From Daucus carota subsp. sativus (taxonomy: Eukaryota > Streptophyta > Magnoliopsida > Apiales > Apiaceae), in NCBI RefSeq assembly GCF_001625215.2, contig NC_030385.2, positions 1,915,135 through 1,979,134 of the forward strand: a stretch of DNA of 64,000 nucleotides. Direction: 5' to 3'. This document shows positions 33,456-45,168 of this stretch, piece by piece; within the stretch, counting starts at the first letter, position 1; each line of letters starts with the position of its first letter. The translations under genes and the position numbers were made by a program. The notes below the pieces were generated by a model, which was not told where the DNA came from, ran no database searches, and saw nothing but the letters and a program-made list of their open reading frames with translations.

Positions 33456-36400
33456 TTACACATCACTTGCACCTGCGTCCTTCGACTCCACAAAGGTAAG
33501 ATTGAGGTCCGGAATCACAAACTTGTCAGAACCACCTTTAACTTCTGTTAAGGACGAAAACAGAGACACCGTTACAGGCTCCGGCACAGGCACCGGCACA
33601 GGCACCACCACATTCACCGGAAGAGGCACATTCATGGGAAGAGGCACATTCACGGGAACGTACACAGGAACAGGTCGAGCAGCACGAGGTCCAGCAATTG
33701 GTTTGGCAGATGGTACAGCTGCCAAATTTGCCTGCAATTGAAGGCAACATATAAATTTATATAGGAACGGTAAGATGTACAGATTCATAACAAGCTATTT
33801 TACTATACAGAGTTGCAAAAAAGGTGAACGGTGTATCATCACATTTAATGGTGATCGTATATGAAGATCTTAGGACTCATCTCGCTGCACGCTCCCATTT
33901 AAATAGGCAAACTTTAAATCAACGACATGTAATTTTAAACAACAAAGGTATCCAACTTGAAACGAAAAAGGTTCACATCCATAGTCAGTTACTTGGAGAC
34001 CTTTTTGAGTTGAGGTTTTAGAAAGGAATTCAACTTTTTGGATACCTATTTCCATTGATACGATCTATTCAATATGTCCAAGTCATAACTGAGCAAAGGT
34101 GAGGAGGGGCTTCTCTCGATGTATCAACATTTCCATCACCAGCATATTTGTCATTCCATGATGTTCATAGTTTCGCACCATCCCACACAGATAAAAGGAT
34201 GCATAATGACTTTATGAACTATTATTTAGCAAGTTTATACTCGCACCAAGATCAATTAAGATTGTGGCGAGCCATAGAGAAATATGACATTGACCTAAAT
34301 AACAGTAAAGTTGGTATGAAATTCACCTTCAACTTCTTCAGCAAAACATTTTCAGATTTCTTCTTGCCCAGCTTGGCCCGAATAGAAGCAATTGTCTGTG
34401 CAACAAAAGAATTATAAATTTGGTACTCAAGAAACACATATTTTTGGTCTGATCTGTATGACAAAAGAAAGCATTGGCATACCTTTCTTATCTGTTTGTT
34501 ATCCTGCGCAGTTAAGATCTCTTCCCCCTTCAATTCATTTGTCGTCTGTTGAACCAAAAAAAACACATCAGTTAAGAACATGACGTCTCAAGACTAAAAC
34601 ACCATAACATTAGATATTGCAATTAAAATTGAAAAAATTAAATAATCTGAAACACCTTGGTCTACCTATCTGGCTATTAGCTATGCAAAGTTGCTCAATA
34701 AATTGGCATTAGAGAAGCATTTAAATATGTTATGTCAGGACTCGATAAAAGTTCTAATTAGTGCAAAAGGACAAAAAAAAAAAAAGGATAAAAGTTTTTT
34801 CATGTCATTTCAGAAACACAATAAAGAAACTGAGATAAAACTAACCTTCTTCTTTCGTGATTTCTTTGAGGGGGTCGCCTCACTCACAGCAGTAACCTGA
34901 AAATAGAAGTATATGTAGATTGTTAGCCGAGCAAAAGATTGATATAATAAGAAATGGTGCCTTCCAAGTATATTCACAGAGATAAAAATGCAATATTACT
35001 TAGGTCACGAAGTGATTTCTGTCCCAAGATTACGTAATCAAGCTTACAGACTATGCGCGTTCATTGGATGCTCATCATTAATGCGCCAAAAAGAAAATAG
35101 CTAATCGCCTGATCCATATTAACCCTAGATTACGTAATCAAGCTTACAGACTATGTACGTCCACAGTTGGATGTTTATCATCAATGCGCCGCAAAGAATA
35201 TAGCTAATCGGCTAATCCAATTCAAGCTCAGATACTATGTACTCACACACTCTCTCTCTCTCTGTTACTCCGTACACTTACCCGTGTATCAGTGCTTCGA
35301 CTCGATGGTTAAACCTACTTCATAAGTACTATCTCTTACATAAATAATCATACAGAGTAAGCAACTAGTTCAACTGATGACTGCTACTATACTCCGACTT
35401 AATATCATAAAATTAACAAGAAATCCGCAACTTCTCAAACTTTCCAAATTTACTTGCACAAGTCCTTCCAAAAGCCTCCTCTCCCAGACCCGGCTCCCGA
35501 GCTGCACATCCTCAGAAGGGTCCGGCCTCGGTTTATCAACAATCATTCTTAATCCCAGCTCCGCAACTTAAACAATAACAAGGGTCTACAGTTCACACCA
35601 CTAACTACCCAAAAACCCTCCCCTTGAGGTTAACAAAGCTGAATTAGGCCACACATTCTTGTCAAAACAGAAACATCAGGCACAAATACACTTACAATGG
35701 TCCCCTAGGCCCCATGCATACCAAACCAGTCCTTTCACATACTTGGAACTATAGCATCACATCTCTGTTATTCTATCTTCATATTTTTTATCTCCTCTTC
35801 ACATATTATTGACCTTTTCAACTCTTTCTTTGACCATAACCCATTGTCCCCTTCCAAGCTTCCTCAACACTCACAAGTCACAAACTCCACAATATTATAA
35901 ATAAAAAACTCAAATTTTACATTTTTACCCATTATTTCCTCTGACACAGCCCAACTCTTCAAGAAATTTAATCACTCCCCATTGGCTGTAATCAAGCTGT
36001 CATCCCAGTTTAACTTAAACAAATATAAATACAAAAAAACAAAATTAAATATTATTTTTATTTTGAAAAATATTAAATATAAAAATAAATAAATAAATAA
36101 AGTGAAGACCACTAGCCCACACATCCATCCATCTGCCACGACAACACGCCAGGTTAAGTGGGTAACCTCCCCCGCTCTAACATATTTCGTATGACCAAAC
36201 TACCCTTCACAAAATCTCAAAGTACAGAACAGCTTTTGACTCCAGAACACTCATTTCGTCATTTTAAACAAACTCCTATGTAAAAAGAGAGAGATTCCAT
36301 TTATTTTTCAGTCCACGACAAAGACTCGTGGACAGTTTCTGCGTCATTTGTTTCCCAAAATACCCTTGGGTGTCCAAGGGTGTTTTGGTCTTTTGACAAA

Positions 36401-37212
36401 TTGTAGGCGTGCCACCGAGCGTTCCCCTTGCGATAATGAATGCTTTTCTTGGCTGGTGCGATGCGGTGAGGATAAAAAAACGTGACGAGAGTCTCCGAGT
36501 TAACCCGGTATTTTACAGAAGGGCCCGAAATTCCGGTTTTGACCTTGGGTTAAAAATTTGGGAAGTGGCGAATGGGGGAGAGTGGAGGGTAGTTTGGTCA
36601 GGGGGAAATGGTCATCGGCGGTGAGGCACGTCAGATCGGAAAAATAGAGGAAAGGTGTAGACTAGAGAAAAGGAAAGTGGAAACATCTGTAGTAACGCGG
36701 GGGTGTTTTGGTCAAAGCATGTTGAAAAAACAAACATAACATCGAATGACACGAGAGTTAAATGAGCCCTTCCTCGCCAGCCACCACCAGCTGACTCGTA
36801 CACGGAGAGAGAGAGAGAGATGACAGGGAGAGATGTGAGAGAGAGAGAGAGATGACAGAGAGAGATGTGAGAGAGAGAGGGAGAGAGAGATGTGACGATA
36901 TACCTTAGATCCTGCACCACGACGGCTAGACTGTTCGGAGCCGTCACCAGCAGCGGCAGGAGCAGCGCCGCCGCTCAGAGAAGTGGACCCACCGGTCCAC
37001 GAGAGAGGAGTGGTAGGGCTGCCACGTGCGCGCGCCCTCTTGTTCGACCCAGACTTCGTACGCGGTTGTCGTACGGTCCATTTCATCGGCACAACCGCCG
37101 CCGGAGGCGGCGGAGTAGGTGCCACCGGAGCTTGCAGCAGCTTCACCAAAACCTCAGCCGCCAGAGTACCATCATCTTCCATAGCCGCCTTCAGCCATTG
37201 ACCATCCATCAT
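33456..37212 (-). CDS. Basic, coiled-coil nuclear protein with DLNL motif, uncharacterised
   Basis: Five exons on the minus strand (36904-37212, 34846-34896, 34483-34545, 34327-34395, 33456-33731), all phase 0 with GT-AG borders, encode 255 residues. N-terminal part: DDGTLAAEVLVKLLQ, a Pro/Ala run, MKWTVRQPRTKS and SPTTPLSWTGG. A basic SKKSRKKK patch and a Lys/Glu-rich helical stretch (ELKGEEILTAQDNKQIRK, KLGKKKSENVLLKKLK) follow, bZIP-like in feel but without a canonical bZIP. The last exon has a Val-Pro repeat (VPLPMNVPLPVN, VPVPVPVPEP) and ends with FVIPDLNLTF, a DLN-type EAR-like motif. A nuclear, possibly repressive adaptor is inferred. A plant-specific family with the QPR and TTPLSW signatures is likely; no name is claimed. 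Confidence 0.8.
35027..35220 (+). repeat. Two-copy 100-bp tandem repeat in intron 1
   Basis: AGATTACGTAATCAAGCTTA starts at 35027 and again at 35127. Both copies continue with CAGACTATG, ATCAATGCGCC-like and ATAGCTAATCG words. It lies in the first intron of the minus-strand gene at 33456-37212. Confidence 0.85.
36804..36892. repeat. GA microsatellite in intron 1
   Basis: Interrupted (GA)n with GATGACAG and GATGTGA breaks, just inside the first-intron donor of the minus-strand gene at 33456-37212. Plant GAGA tracts near transcription starts may bind BPC/GAGA factors; that is inference. Confidence 0.8.
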
Positions 37213-37744
37213 AAAACACCGAGAGAGAACGAGAGAGACACCGAGAGAGAGATGAAAGAGATACAACAAAGCAGAGAGAAATAAAATGCATAAGATATAT
37301 ACGAGTGTATTTTGTAAGTAGGTTGGCCTTTATTATTATTTTTATCTCTACACACACTTGTTAATTCATGTGTGTGTGAAGATGCCAAATTGACAATCTT
37401 GAATTTAATTTTTGTAAATACATTTGGATGGTCTGACGCAGATTATCATCTCTTTCTACGGGAGGGCCCTACATGTATTACGTGGCACTGAACGTCCCTC
37501 TTTCTTTATTTTGTTTCTTTTCTTCTACTCCTCTCTTCTTTCTGAAACTAAATTAACAAGATCTAGTAGTTAGTCAGGGGAAGGACTATTACTAAAAACT
37601 CAAAAGTGAAAGTGAGCACTGCAAAGCATATTTACACTTCTTTTACTTATTTCCACGCTTTATAGTTCTTTTTCATGAAATTTCATTGGTGTAGATATAG
37701 TAAGAGCATTTTGTAAATAGTTTTTTTTAGAGCATGTATCTTGT
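37213..37744. other. Promoter side of the minus-strand gene
   Basis: Short GA-rich leader (37213-37280), then AT-rich spacer. No gene was recognised. Confidence 0.4.
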
Positions 37745-40700
37745 GAATTCACAAGATGTGTATTTAACTCTAATAATAATATTATAATGTTTGAATAAAT
37801 ATATGGTGGTATTTTTAGTTTGATGATATTACGATTTTGATAATTTTAAAGTATTATATTAGCTTCATCAACTTATATAATTTTTTATATTGTAGCTTCT
37901 TGATTTATTTATGTAATATTGCCATATTAGGTCAACAATTATATTAACACATGTTGAGTGTTAGGTCAATATTATAATTAGACGATTCGATCATATGACG
38001 GCGCTCGATTGCCCTATAAATGTGTTTTATTTTTGTAATATTATAACGTCACATGAGATTCGCTGACGTGTTCTATATATTACAATATCAGCTGAATTAT
38101 ATTGACACGTGTTGCGTATCAAGCTAAAATTGTATTTAGTTGATTTGATTGTATTGCAGCGCTTGATTACACTATCAATGTGTTTTATGTTTGTAACACA
38201 GTAACGTCATGAAATTCATTGACGTGTTATGGTACTGTAGTTATGAATGAGATTCGCTAACTTATTTAACTTCTGTAATATCGTAACACGCTGACGTGTT
38301 TGTTTTCTGATCTTGTGACGTCACACTAAATCTATTTACGTATTTAAATTCTATAATATTATAATTTATTTTTTATTTAATTATTATAATATTATATTAA
38401 CGAACTCGTAGTATTATAATAATAGTATAACATGTTTAACTTTTATACTATATTATGATGTTATTACAACATTCGATTAAGATTGCTGAGATATCTCAAT
38501 TTTAATATTAAAATGTTAAATTAATTCTCTAACTTGTTAATTTAGCTAATATTGAACATGTGACATCCCCGAATCCGAGGTATAGATTGTGGAATCACAT
38601 AATCATAAAATCATGTCAGATATAAATATAACATTCTAACCCCGACTTACCCTAGACCTATCACAAGTCATGGGATAAAATGAGCAAAATTAAATATTAT
38701 TAAAATTAAAAGAAGGTTAGAAACATAACTTTGATTTAGAATTACACTTATAACCCGGATAATTTACATAATTAAATCCTTACATAATTCTAACTCTACT
38801 ACCTATTGTCACATAACCTCCATCTGAGACTAGCAGTAGACTTGGTTCCATTATCTTCACACCTATATATCGAGGTTAGATAATAAACTATGAGTTAAAC
38901 ATATCCAATAAGTAACTGATCTGATTCAAAAAAAAATATGCAAATGTTCAAGTGATTACTATATTTGTCAAACAAGGTTGGGGAATACATTTGTCTACCT
39001 TTGTTAATTTTAAGGTTTCTGAAGAAAATCATTTATATGAAAATCAACTTGGGTTTCAAGAATATTTGATTTTCTTTTCAAAAATAATTTCCTTAAAACT
39101 TTATTTCTTGATACAACGTCACATTATAACTATCTAATAAGCATTTGCTTTCAGAACAATTTTAGAAAACACATTATCCTGATTAGATCCTTTTTCGACA
39201 CTTTTCAACCATACGGGTGATTAGTTATGCAGGTTCCCATATCATACTAAAGTCCCTATAGATATCAATTGAGACACGCAATTATGTAACATTTTATTAC
39301 TAGCCTCTTATGCCATCTTAATTATGTTGGACAAGTGTACGCCACTCGGCCTCTTACGCTCACCAATCATTTTTTAAAAACTTAACAATTGAAACCTTAT
39401 AAATAGAAATTTTACTTCTTTTTCAAAATATTTCTTTCTCAAACATTCTTATTCTATAAGATATTTATTTAACTATAATAATAATAATAATAATATTTGA
39501 ATAAATATTGAAGTGACATTTCTAGTTTGATGATATTATGACATGTACTAATTTTTGTAATTTTGTAATATCATATTAAATTCATTAACTTATGTAATTT
39601 TGTGACATCTTAACGTATTTATTCTTTTAATATTACAATATTAAGTCAATCATATTGACAAGTGTTGCATATCAGGTCAATATTATAATAAATGAGTTCA
39701 CTATTATAATTTATTAATTTACTTAATGTTAAGTGACCAATTCTCCTAAATCTCAAGGTGTTAGGAGGAGGGCTTACCAGAATCATATTCTAACATTCCC
39801 CCTCACTCGAAAGCCCATTTATAGGTCGAGAGTGGATCACGGGCGCCCATCTTTTGTTAATATTGGGGGTCACAGGGAGTCGAACTCGAGTCTCCCACGA
39901 GCCTAGGCTCTGATACCATTTAAGTGACCAATTCTCCTAAAACCTCAAGGTGTTAGGAGGAGGGCTTACCAGGATCATATTCTAACACTTAATTATTACA
40001 ATATTATATTAACATACTCATAATATTACAACAATGTTTGGCTAAATTTGCTAACGTGTTTGACTTTTATACTATTATCATGTTATATTCGATTTGCTAA
40101 CTTGTAGTATATTATAATATATTATTGTATTTAATATTTATAATAAACCATATCTTATAATTAAATTATATTATATTATTATATTATAATATCATATTAT
40201 GTATGCTGACTTATATAATTTTGGTGTTATTTTAATATTTAGACATATTTGACTCTCGTATTATCGCAACATTCGTTGCTGAAATATTTCAATTTTAACA
40301 GTGTATTGTTAGATCATATTCTCTGACTTGTTTAATTTAGCTAATATCATAAAATGTGACACCTTCTCCATCTTGGGTCTAGAATATTGGCTAGTCACAT
40401 AATCATAAAATCATGTAAGATATAGATATAATATTCTAATCCCAAATATCTGGGACCTATTATAAATTATGGTATGAAATAAACAAAACTAAATATTAAT
40501 ACAATTCAAAAGAAGGTTAGAAACATAACACTGATTCAGAATTACACTATAACCTGAATAATTCATATGTTCATATAATCAAATTCTTACATAATTCTAA
40601 TTCCACAACCTACTACTTTCACGCAACCTCTATCTAAGACAACGAATCTAAAATATAACCATACATGTAACGATATGAGTTACCTTTTCTGGCACGAAAA

Positions 40701-41350
40701 ACTTGATTCGCACCATTTTCTCAACTTGATGTCAGGGTTAGATAATAAAACATGAGTGAATCATGCTCGACAAGTAACCAATCTAATTCAAGAAAAGAGG
40801 CAAACGTTCGAGTGATTACCTTAGGTGACAAGTAGAGTTTGGAAATATATTAGTCTAACTTAGTTAACTTCAAGGTTTCAGGATAAAATCAATTTGGGTT
40901 TCGTGAATATTTGATTTTCTTTTCAAACACAATTTCATTAAAGAATCTATTTTTTGAAAACAACATTACATCATAACTATCTGACAAATATTTATTTTTA
41001 AAATAATTTTAGAAAAACATTATTATGATTGGATTCTTTCTCAATGTTTTCAGAACATACGGATGATATGCCACTTAGGTCCTCATACCGGACATAAGTC
41101 CATCTGGACCTCAATTGAGACACCCAATTAGATAACTCCTTTGCCTTTTTGCGCTGCACTAGTATTACTAACCTCTTACGACACCTTAATTACGCTGGCG
41201 TCACTTGAACTGACCTCTTACGCTTATTAATCATTTTCGAAAACTTAACAATTTAAACTTTTCTTTTTTAATAAGTATTTACTTCTTTCTGAAAATATCT
41301 TTTTCTCAAACATTTCTTTTTCAAAATATTTCATTTACTATTTTAAAAAT
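37745..41350 (+). repeat. Diverged 1.7-kb tandem duplication
   Basis: Two direct copies, about 37745-39454 and 39455-41350. Paired markers: TTTAGTTTGATGATATTA-GA (37817 and 39522), TCACATAATCATAAAATCATGT (about 38595 and 40396), AAAAGAAGGTTAGAAACATAAC (about 38707 and 40510) and ACTTAACAATT (39380 and 41245). The second copy is lengthened by an inserted TRIM. Inside copy 1 a smaller repeat of about 160 bases recurs (GCGCTCGATTGCCCTATAAA near 38000; GCGCTTGATTACACTATCAA near 38159). The TGTGACATCCCC/TGTGACACCTTC words at 38569 and 40364 look like LTR starts, so parts may be old retrotransposon LTRs. No coding sequence. Confidence 0.75.
39727..39987 (-). mobile_element. Complete TRIM retrotransposon (261 bp)
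   Basis: A terminal-repeat retrotransposon in miniature on the minus strand. LTRs of about 69 bases lie at 39727-39795 and about 39919-39987, differing at a few positions. Between them, read on the minus strand, are a tRNA-iMet primer-binding site TGGTATCAGAGCC right after the 5' LTR and a purine tract AGTGAGGGGGAA before the 3' LTR. The internal region is about 120 bases with no coding capacity. A perfect 5-base duplication CTTAA flanks it (39722-39726 and 39988-39992). It needs proteins from another retrotransposon to move. Confidence 0.93.
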
Positions 41351-43410
41351 TCATTCCCTTTCCATTAAAAAACCATTGTCTGAAGATAACATTTAAGAAG
41401 AAACTAGTTATTTCTCAAATTTTACTTTCAAAGTTTTTTTGAAAAATTTCTAAACAAGTATAACATTTGAGGAAAGAGAATTGAAATTATCAATAAGACT
41501 ATCACAGGAACATTATAAACTTATTTTCATATTAGATATATAATAGATTTATGACTGGTCGTGTAAATTTGCTCTTATAATTTTATTTTCAGATCAATTG
41601 ATTTAAGCTAATTCTCAATGAAAAGAGAAAATAAACGAATTAAGTTCGACTATATATTAGAAAAATCATTCCAGCATCAAGATCGTTACTCTCTCATTCT
41701 AAATATTGGACTTAACTTTTTACTTCGTCTAGAATTTATTAAAAATATATATTAACTTGTAAGTCCATAAATCTACTAACTCTTAAATTTTCAGTTTTTT
41801 TTATGAATTTTAACAAGCAAATGATTCACTTGAGAATGAAACAGGGCACAGAGCATTTCCGATATGCTCATCAAGCAAGTTCTTAATATTATATTTAAAG
41901 AAAATGTAAAAATAGTGTGATTGTCTGTTTAACTGAAGCGGAAGTTGTTTTTGACTTCTACTTTTCACGATCCGTTTGTGTAAATCAGCAGAAATTTTTA
42001 AAAAATTGAGAATTCTAACTTCTCTCATAACTTTTATTTTTTTTCAAACTCTTTATTAACTTATTTACTTCTCAATTCTATTGCTCTACTGTTTCAATAC
42101 ACTCTTGCTGGCTCTTAAAAATTTAAGAACCTCATATGTATTCTTTGTATTCTTTGTTTGTAGAGCATCTAGGTGTTCTTAATATATTATTTATTAAATA
42201 TAATATTTACGTTATTCTATTCTGTTCACTTACTTTCGACTATTGTTTCAAATAATAATAATATATAAATAAAGAGCTAGGGTAAAAAATAAAATTGAAA
42301 TAATTATGATGTTTAATATATCATCATATCATATTATTTTTTAGAAAATGATTTAGTAACGGGTGTGATGTTCTAAATTAGCAAAAAGCCAAAACCGAAA
42401 AAGGAGGATATTTGGAAAAAACAGAAACCAAGGCATAGATGATTCACCAAAAGTGTCACTAATCACGCGCTTTTGGAAAGAGAGTGGACGGAAAGACAGA
42501 GGAATGAATACAAAATTAAACTATGGTGTAGAAGAGAGTAAACAGTGATTCAAAGTGTTGTGTGTGTTTGGGGATTGATGTGGGGACCCTCTTTCTTGGG
42601 CTTCAGAAAGGCTTGCCAATGTTATTGCAAATTTGCAACACAATATGTGTCAATTTGTCAATGTACAACAATTTGAAGGAAATGGACCACCGGTTTTATG
42701 GATAGATTATTAGCTTTTTGGTTTTATCTTATTTTAATATTTATTATTCTATTATTAATTTTAATATATTAATTCACATACCTTTGATATAACTGGAATT
42801 TTAAATCTGTTTAATGGAAAGTGTGCGTATAGTTTGGGTTCTTTAATATAAGTTTTTATTTGAAAGAAAAACTTTTATTGTTTGATCAAAAGGTATCAAA
42901 AAATTTGATAAAAATACTAAGATTTTAAGATATTTGAATAATTCTTTTAATTATATTTAAGTCAATTTTAATACCACAACATAGATGTTTTATTATAATC
43001 GAGATAGACTCATAATTATGTCTAGATTACTACATTTATTAAAATAGATTGAAATAATATCGCTAAAATGTTTAAATTAAAGACGTGTAATTTGGTGCAG
43101 TAATCATCAATAATTGATTAATAAAAACTTTAAATATTTAAATTTTAATAATATAATAAAATTATATTGAAAAAATTAAAATATTATGACAACTAAATTT
43201 AAATATACATCAATCGAAATTTTTAATCTTTCATTAATATAGATGTCATACTCCAGTATACTGTCTAAGTTTACCTGATACACTGAAATATTATTTGTGT
43301 TTATAATTTGCTATTGAAAATTTGATTATTTTTTTTAACAAAAAGCGAATAATTTAATAAATAACTGAAACTCAGCCAAGCAAACCCTCGAATTGTCAAT
43401 TACAACCTGA
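41351..43410. other. AT-rich gene-free stretch
   Basis: No supported gene. About 41920-42110 is a diverged copy of the GCTTCT-rich repeat at 20398-20620. A slightly less AT-rich block at 42370-42660 shows no reading frame or family motif. Confidence 0.4.
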
Positions 43411-43731
43411 TTAAGAAACAAAAAACGCGCTAAACATATAACCGCTTTTTTTAGATCGTGTAACAAATAGAATACTTAAATTTGTTAAATCAAAAAACAT
43501 TACAATCAAAACTCGAGCAATCCAACATAAATCAGTTGTGAATATAGTAGTATCGCAATTGACCTTCATATAAGCAGCATCATCTGTAACCCAATGTTCA
43601 GAATTATCAATTACATTAATTGATATCGGATCAACGAATGATCCCAAAACATGAACAATTTTATGTTGTGAAAGGTGAGCTCTTGTGATATTAACCGACG
43701 TGCCATATTTGATACAAGCCTTACAAATCAC
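43411..43731 (-). pseudogene. RNase H-like fragment of a LINE-type retroelement
   Basis: A 106-codon minus-strand frame contains WVTDDAAYMKVNCDTTIFTTDLCWIARVL. This echoes the plant non-LTR retroelement RNase H-like domain, where W-P-P-x-G-x-x-KVNCDAA is followed by a hydrophobic strand and R-D. The rest of the domain and the reverse transcriptase are absent. A weak call on one motif. Confidence 0.4.
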
Positions 43732-44299
43732 TCAAAATATCATGTAAATCCTTCTTGGAAACGCCATCGAAACCCATAACAAAACAGACGAAAACATCAA
43801 AACAAACACAAACATCTCAAAAAATGGGCACAACCTCAGTGGCGCATATGACCATAAAGTTAGGGAGGTCAATTTTTTTGTAAAAAAAATTAAGGGGGGT
43901 TAGTTGCCCCTACTAAGATCCGTCTCTGCACAACCTTGATGACAAGGTACTTAACAAGAACTCACCCAAAAAGGGTTAGATCTTGACTTTATTAATAAAA
44001 CGGATAAATAGGAGAGAAGATGGAAGAGCGAAGATGATTAATAAAAGGAGGATGAATGTTGAAGAGTGGAGAAGTGGCAGTTAAAACTTTAATGCTCGAG
44101 GTCGACTCTCAAAACTGCAAACATATACAGTACATTGATAATTGATAATTTGATTTTAAAACAGAATGAATTTTGATTTTAAAACAGAAAGAATTGACCA
44201 GAAAACAACATTTTCATTTAGAAGTTAGAATTCATTTGGGGACAAAGGTAGTCCGTCCTTGTATATGGGCCGAGTATTAGACCCACATGACAAGTAAGA
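43732..44299. other. Spacer before the chromovirus
   Basis: No gene was recognised. The last five bases, TAAGA (44295-44299), are the left target duplication of the retrotransposon. Confidence 0.4.
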
Positions 44300-44477
44300 T
44301 GTCAGGCTCGTAGTTAGTTACTGGGGCGGGAAAAACAGTTATAAGTAGTGGTTAGCTCGAGAAGAAGGGTAGCTATTGTGTAGTCTCATTTCTTTCTCTC
44401 TTGTTTCTCTCTACTTCTTCCCCATTTTCTACTGTAACAGACTCATTCTTAATACAAATATAGCTATTATCATAACA
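44300..44477 (+). repeat. 5' LTR of the chromovirus
   Basis: 178 bases, TG...CA ends (TGTCAGGCTCGTAG to ATCATAACA). Base-by-base reading found no difference from the 3' LTR. Confidence 0.95.
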
Positions 44478-44479
44478 AG

Positions 44480-44491
44480 TGGTATCAGATC
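44480..44491 (+). other. Primer-binding site (tRNA-iMet)
   Basis: TGGTATCAGATC begins two bases after the 5' LTR. The usual plant form is TGGTATCAGAGC. Confidence 0.85.
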
Positions 44492-44511
44492 GATAGATTC
44501 TCCGACATATC

Positions 44512-45168
44512 ATGACGAGCACACGATCTCGATCAACGGAGGATTCATGGCGAGAAATTGAAAGTAGAATTCAAGATGTCAGTACGGCTTGTCACAAACA
44601 AATTGAGCAAACTACGACGGCTATGGAGTCGAAGATCATCAACAAGATTGATCAATTGGTTTCGTTGGTTACAAATTGTGATGCGAAGATTGAGTTGTAT
44701 AATTCAACAATGGAGGATCGTATTCAGACAAAGGTGGGAGGGATTCTTAAGGGACTCAATTTGGCAAGAACAGTAGGTCGTGATGGAGAAATGTTCATTG
44801 ATAAGTCACCTCTGTTACGAAATCCTGGGAGTCAATCACAGAATAGAGAGGATGGCTCTTTCAAGTGGCATTTTAGGCAGCCAAGAATGGAGATTCCAAG
44901 TTTCAATGGTGAGGATCCCAGAGCTTGGATTCGTAAGTGTAACAAATTCTTTCTCATTAACCAGGTTAGTGACAAGTCTAAGGTGGAATTTGTTGAAATG
45001 TTCTTGGAAAGTAAAGCAGATGTGTGGTTCCAGAGTTTTAAGTTGGTTCAAGAAAATGTGTCTTGGTCTGAATTTTGTGAGGCTTTGGCTAAAAGATTTG
45101 GAAAGAAAGGAGGGTTAGATGAACAGGAAGAGTTTAATACATTTAACACAAAATGGCACAGTTCTTGA
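44512..45168 (+). pseudogene. Gag N-terminal part, frame broken
   Basis: A 218-codon frame. Residues 1 to about 110 are coiled-coil-like; then the retrotransposon Gag capsid-like domain begins (EIPSFNGEDPRAWIRKCNKFF, then KVEFVEMFLESKADVWFQ and FCEALAKRFG). The frame stops at 45168, but the homologous continuation (LTQNGTVLDYVERFEELK) is in the +1 frame. The break falls in about 45125-45150, within the capsid domain. In family members this region is continuous, so a small indel is more likely than programmed frameshifting. Confidence 0.85.

Noticed and set aside
33502-33741. Thr/Gly-repeat frame on the plus strand
   Set aside because: It is the antisense of the Val-Pro repeat exon of the minus-strand gene.
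45119-45168. Programmed ribosomal frameshift in the chromovirus
   Set aside because: The crossing lies inside the capsid-like domain, not at a Gag-Pol border, and no recognised slippery site with a following structure was evident; an indel is simpler.
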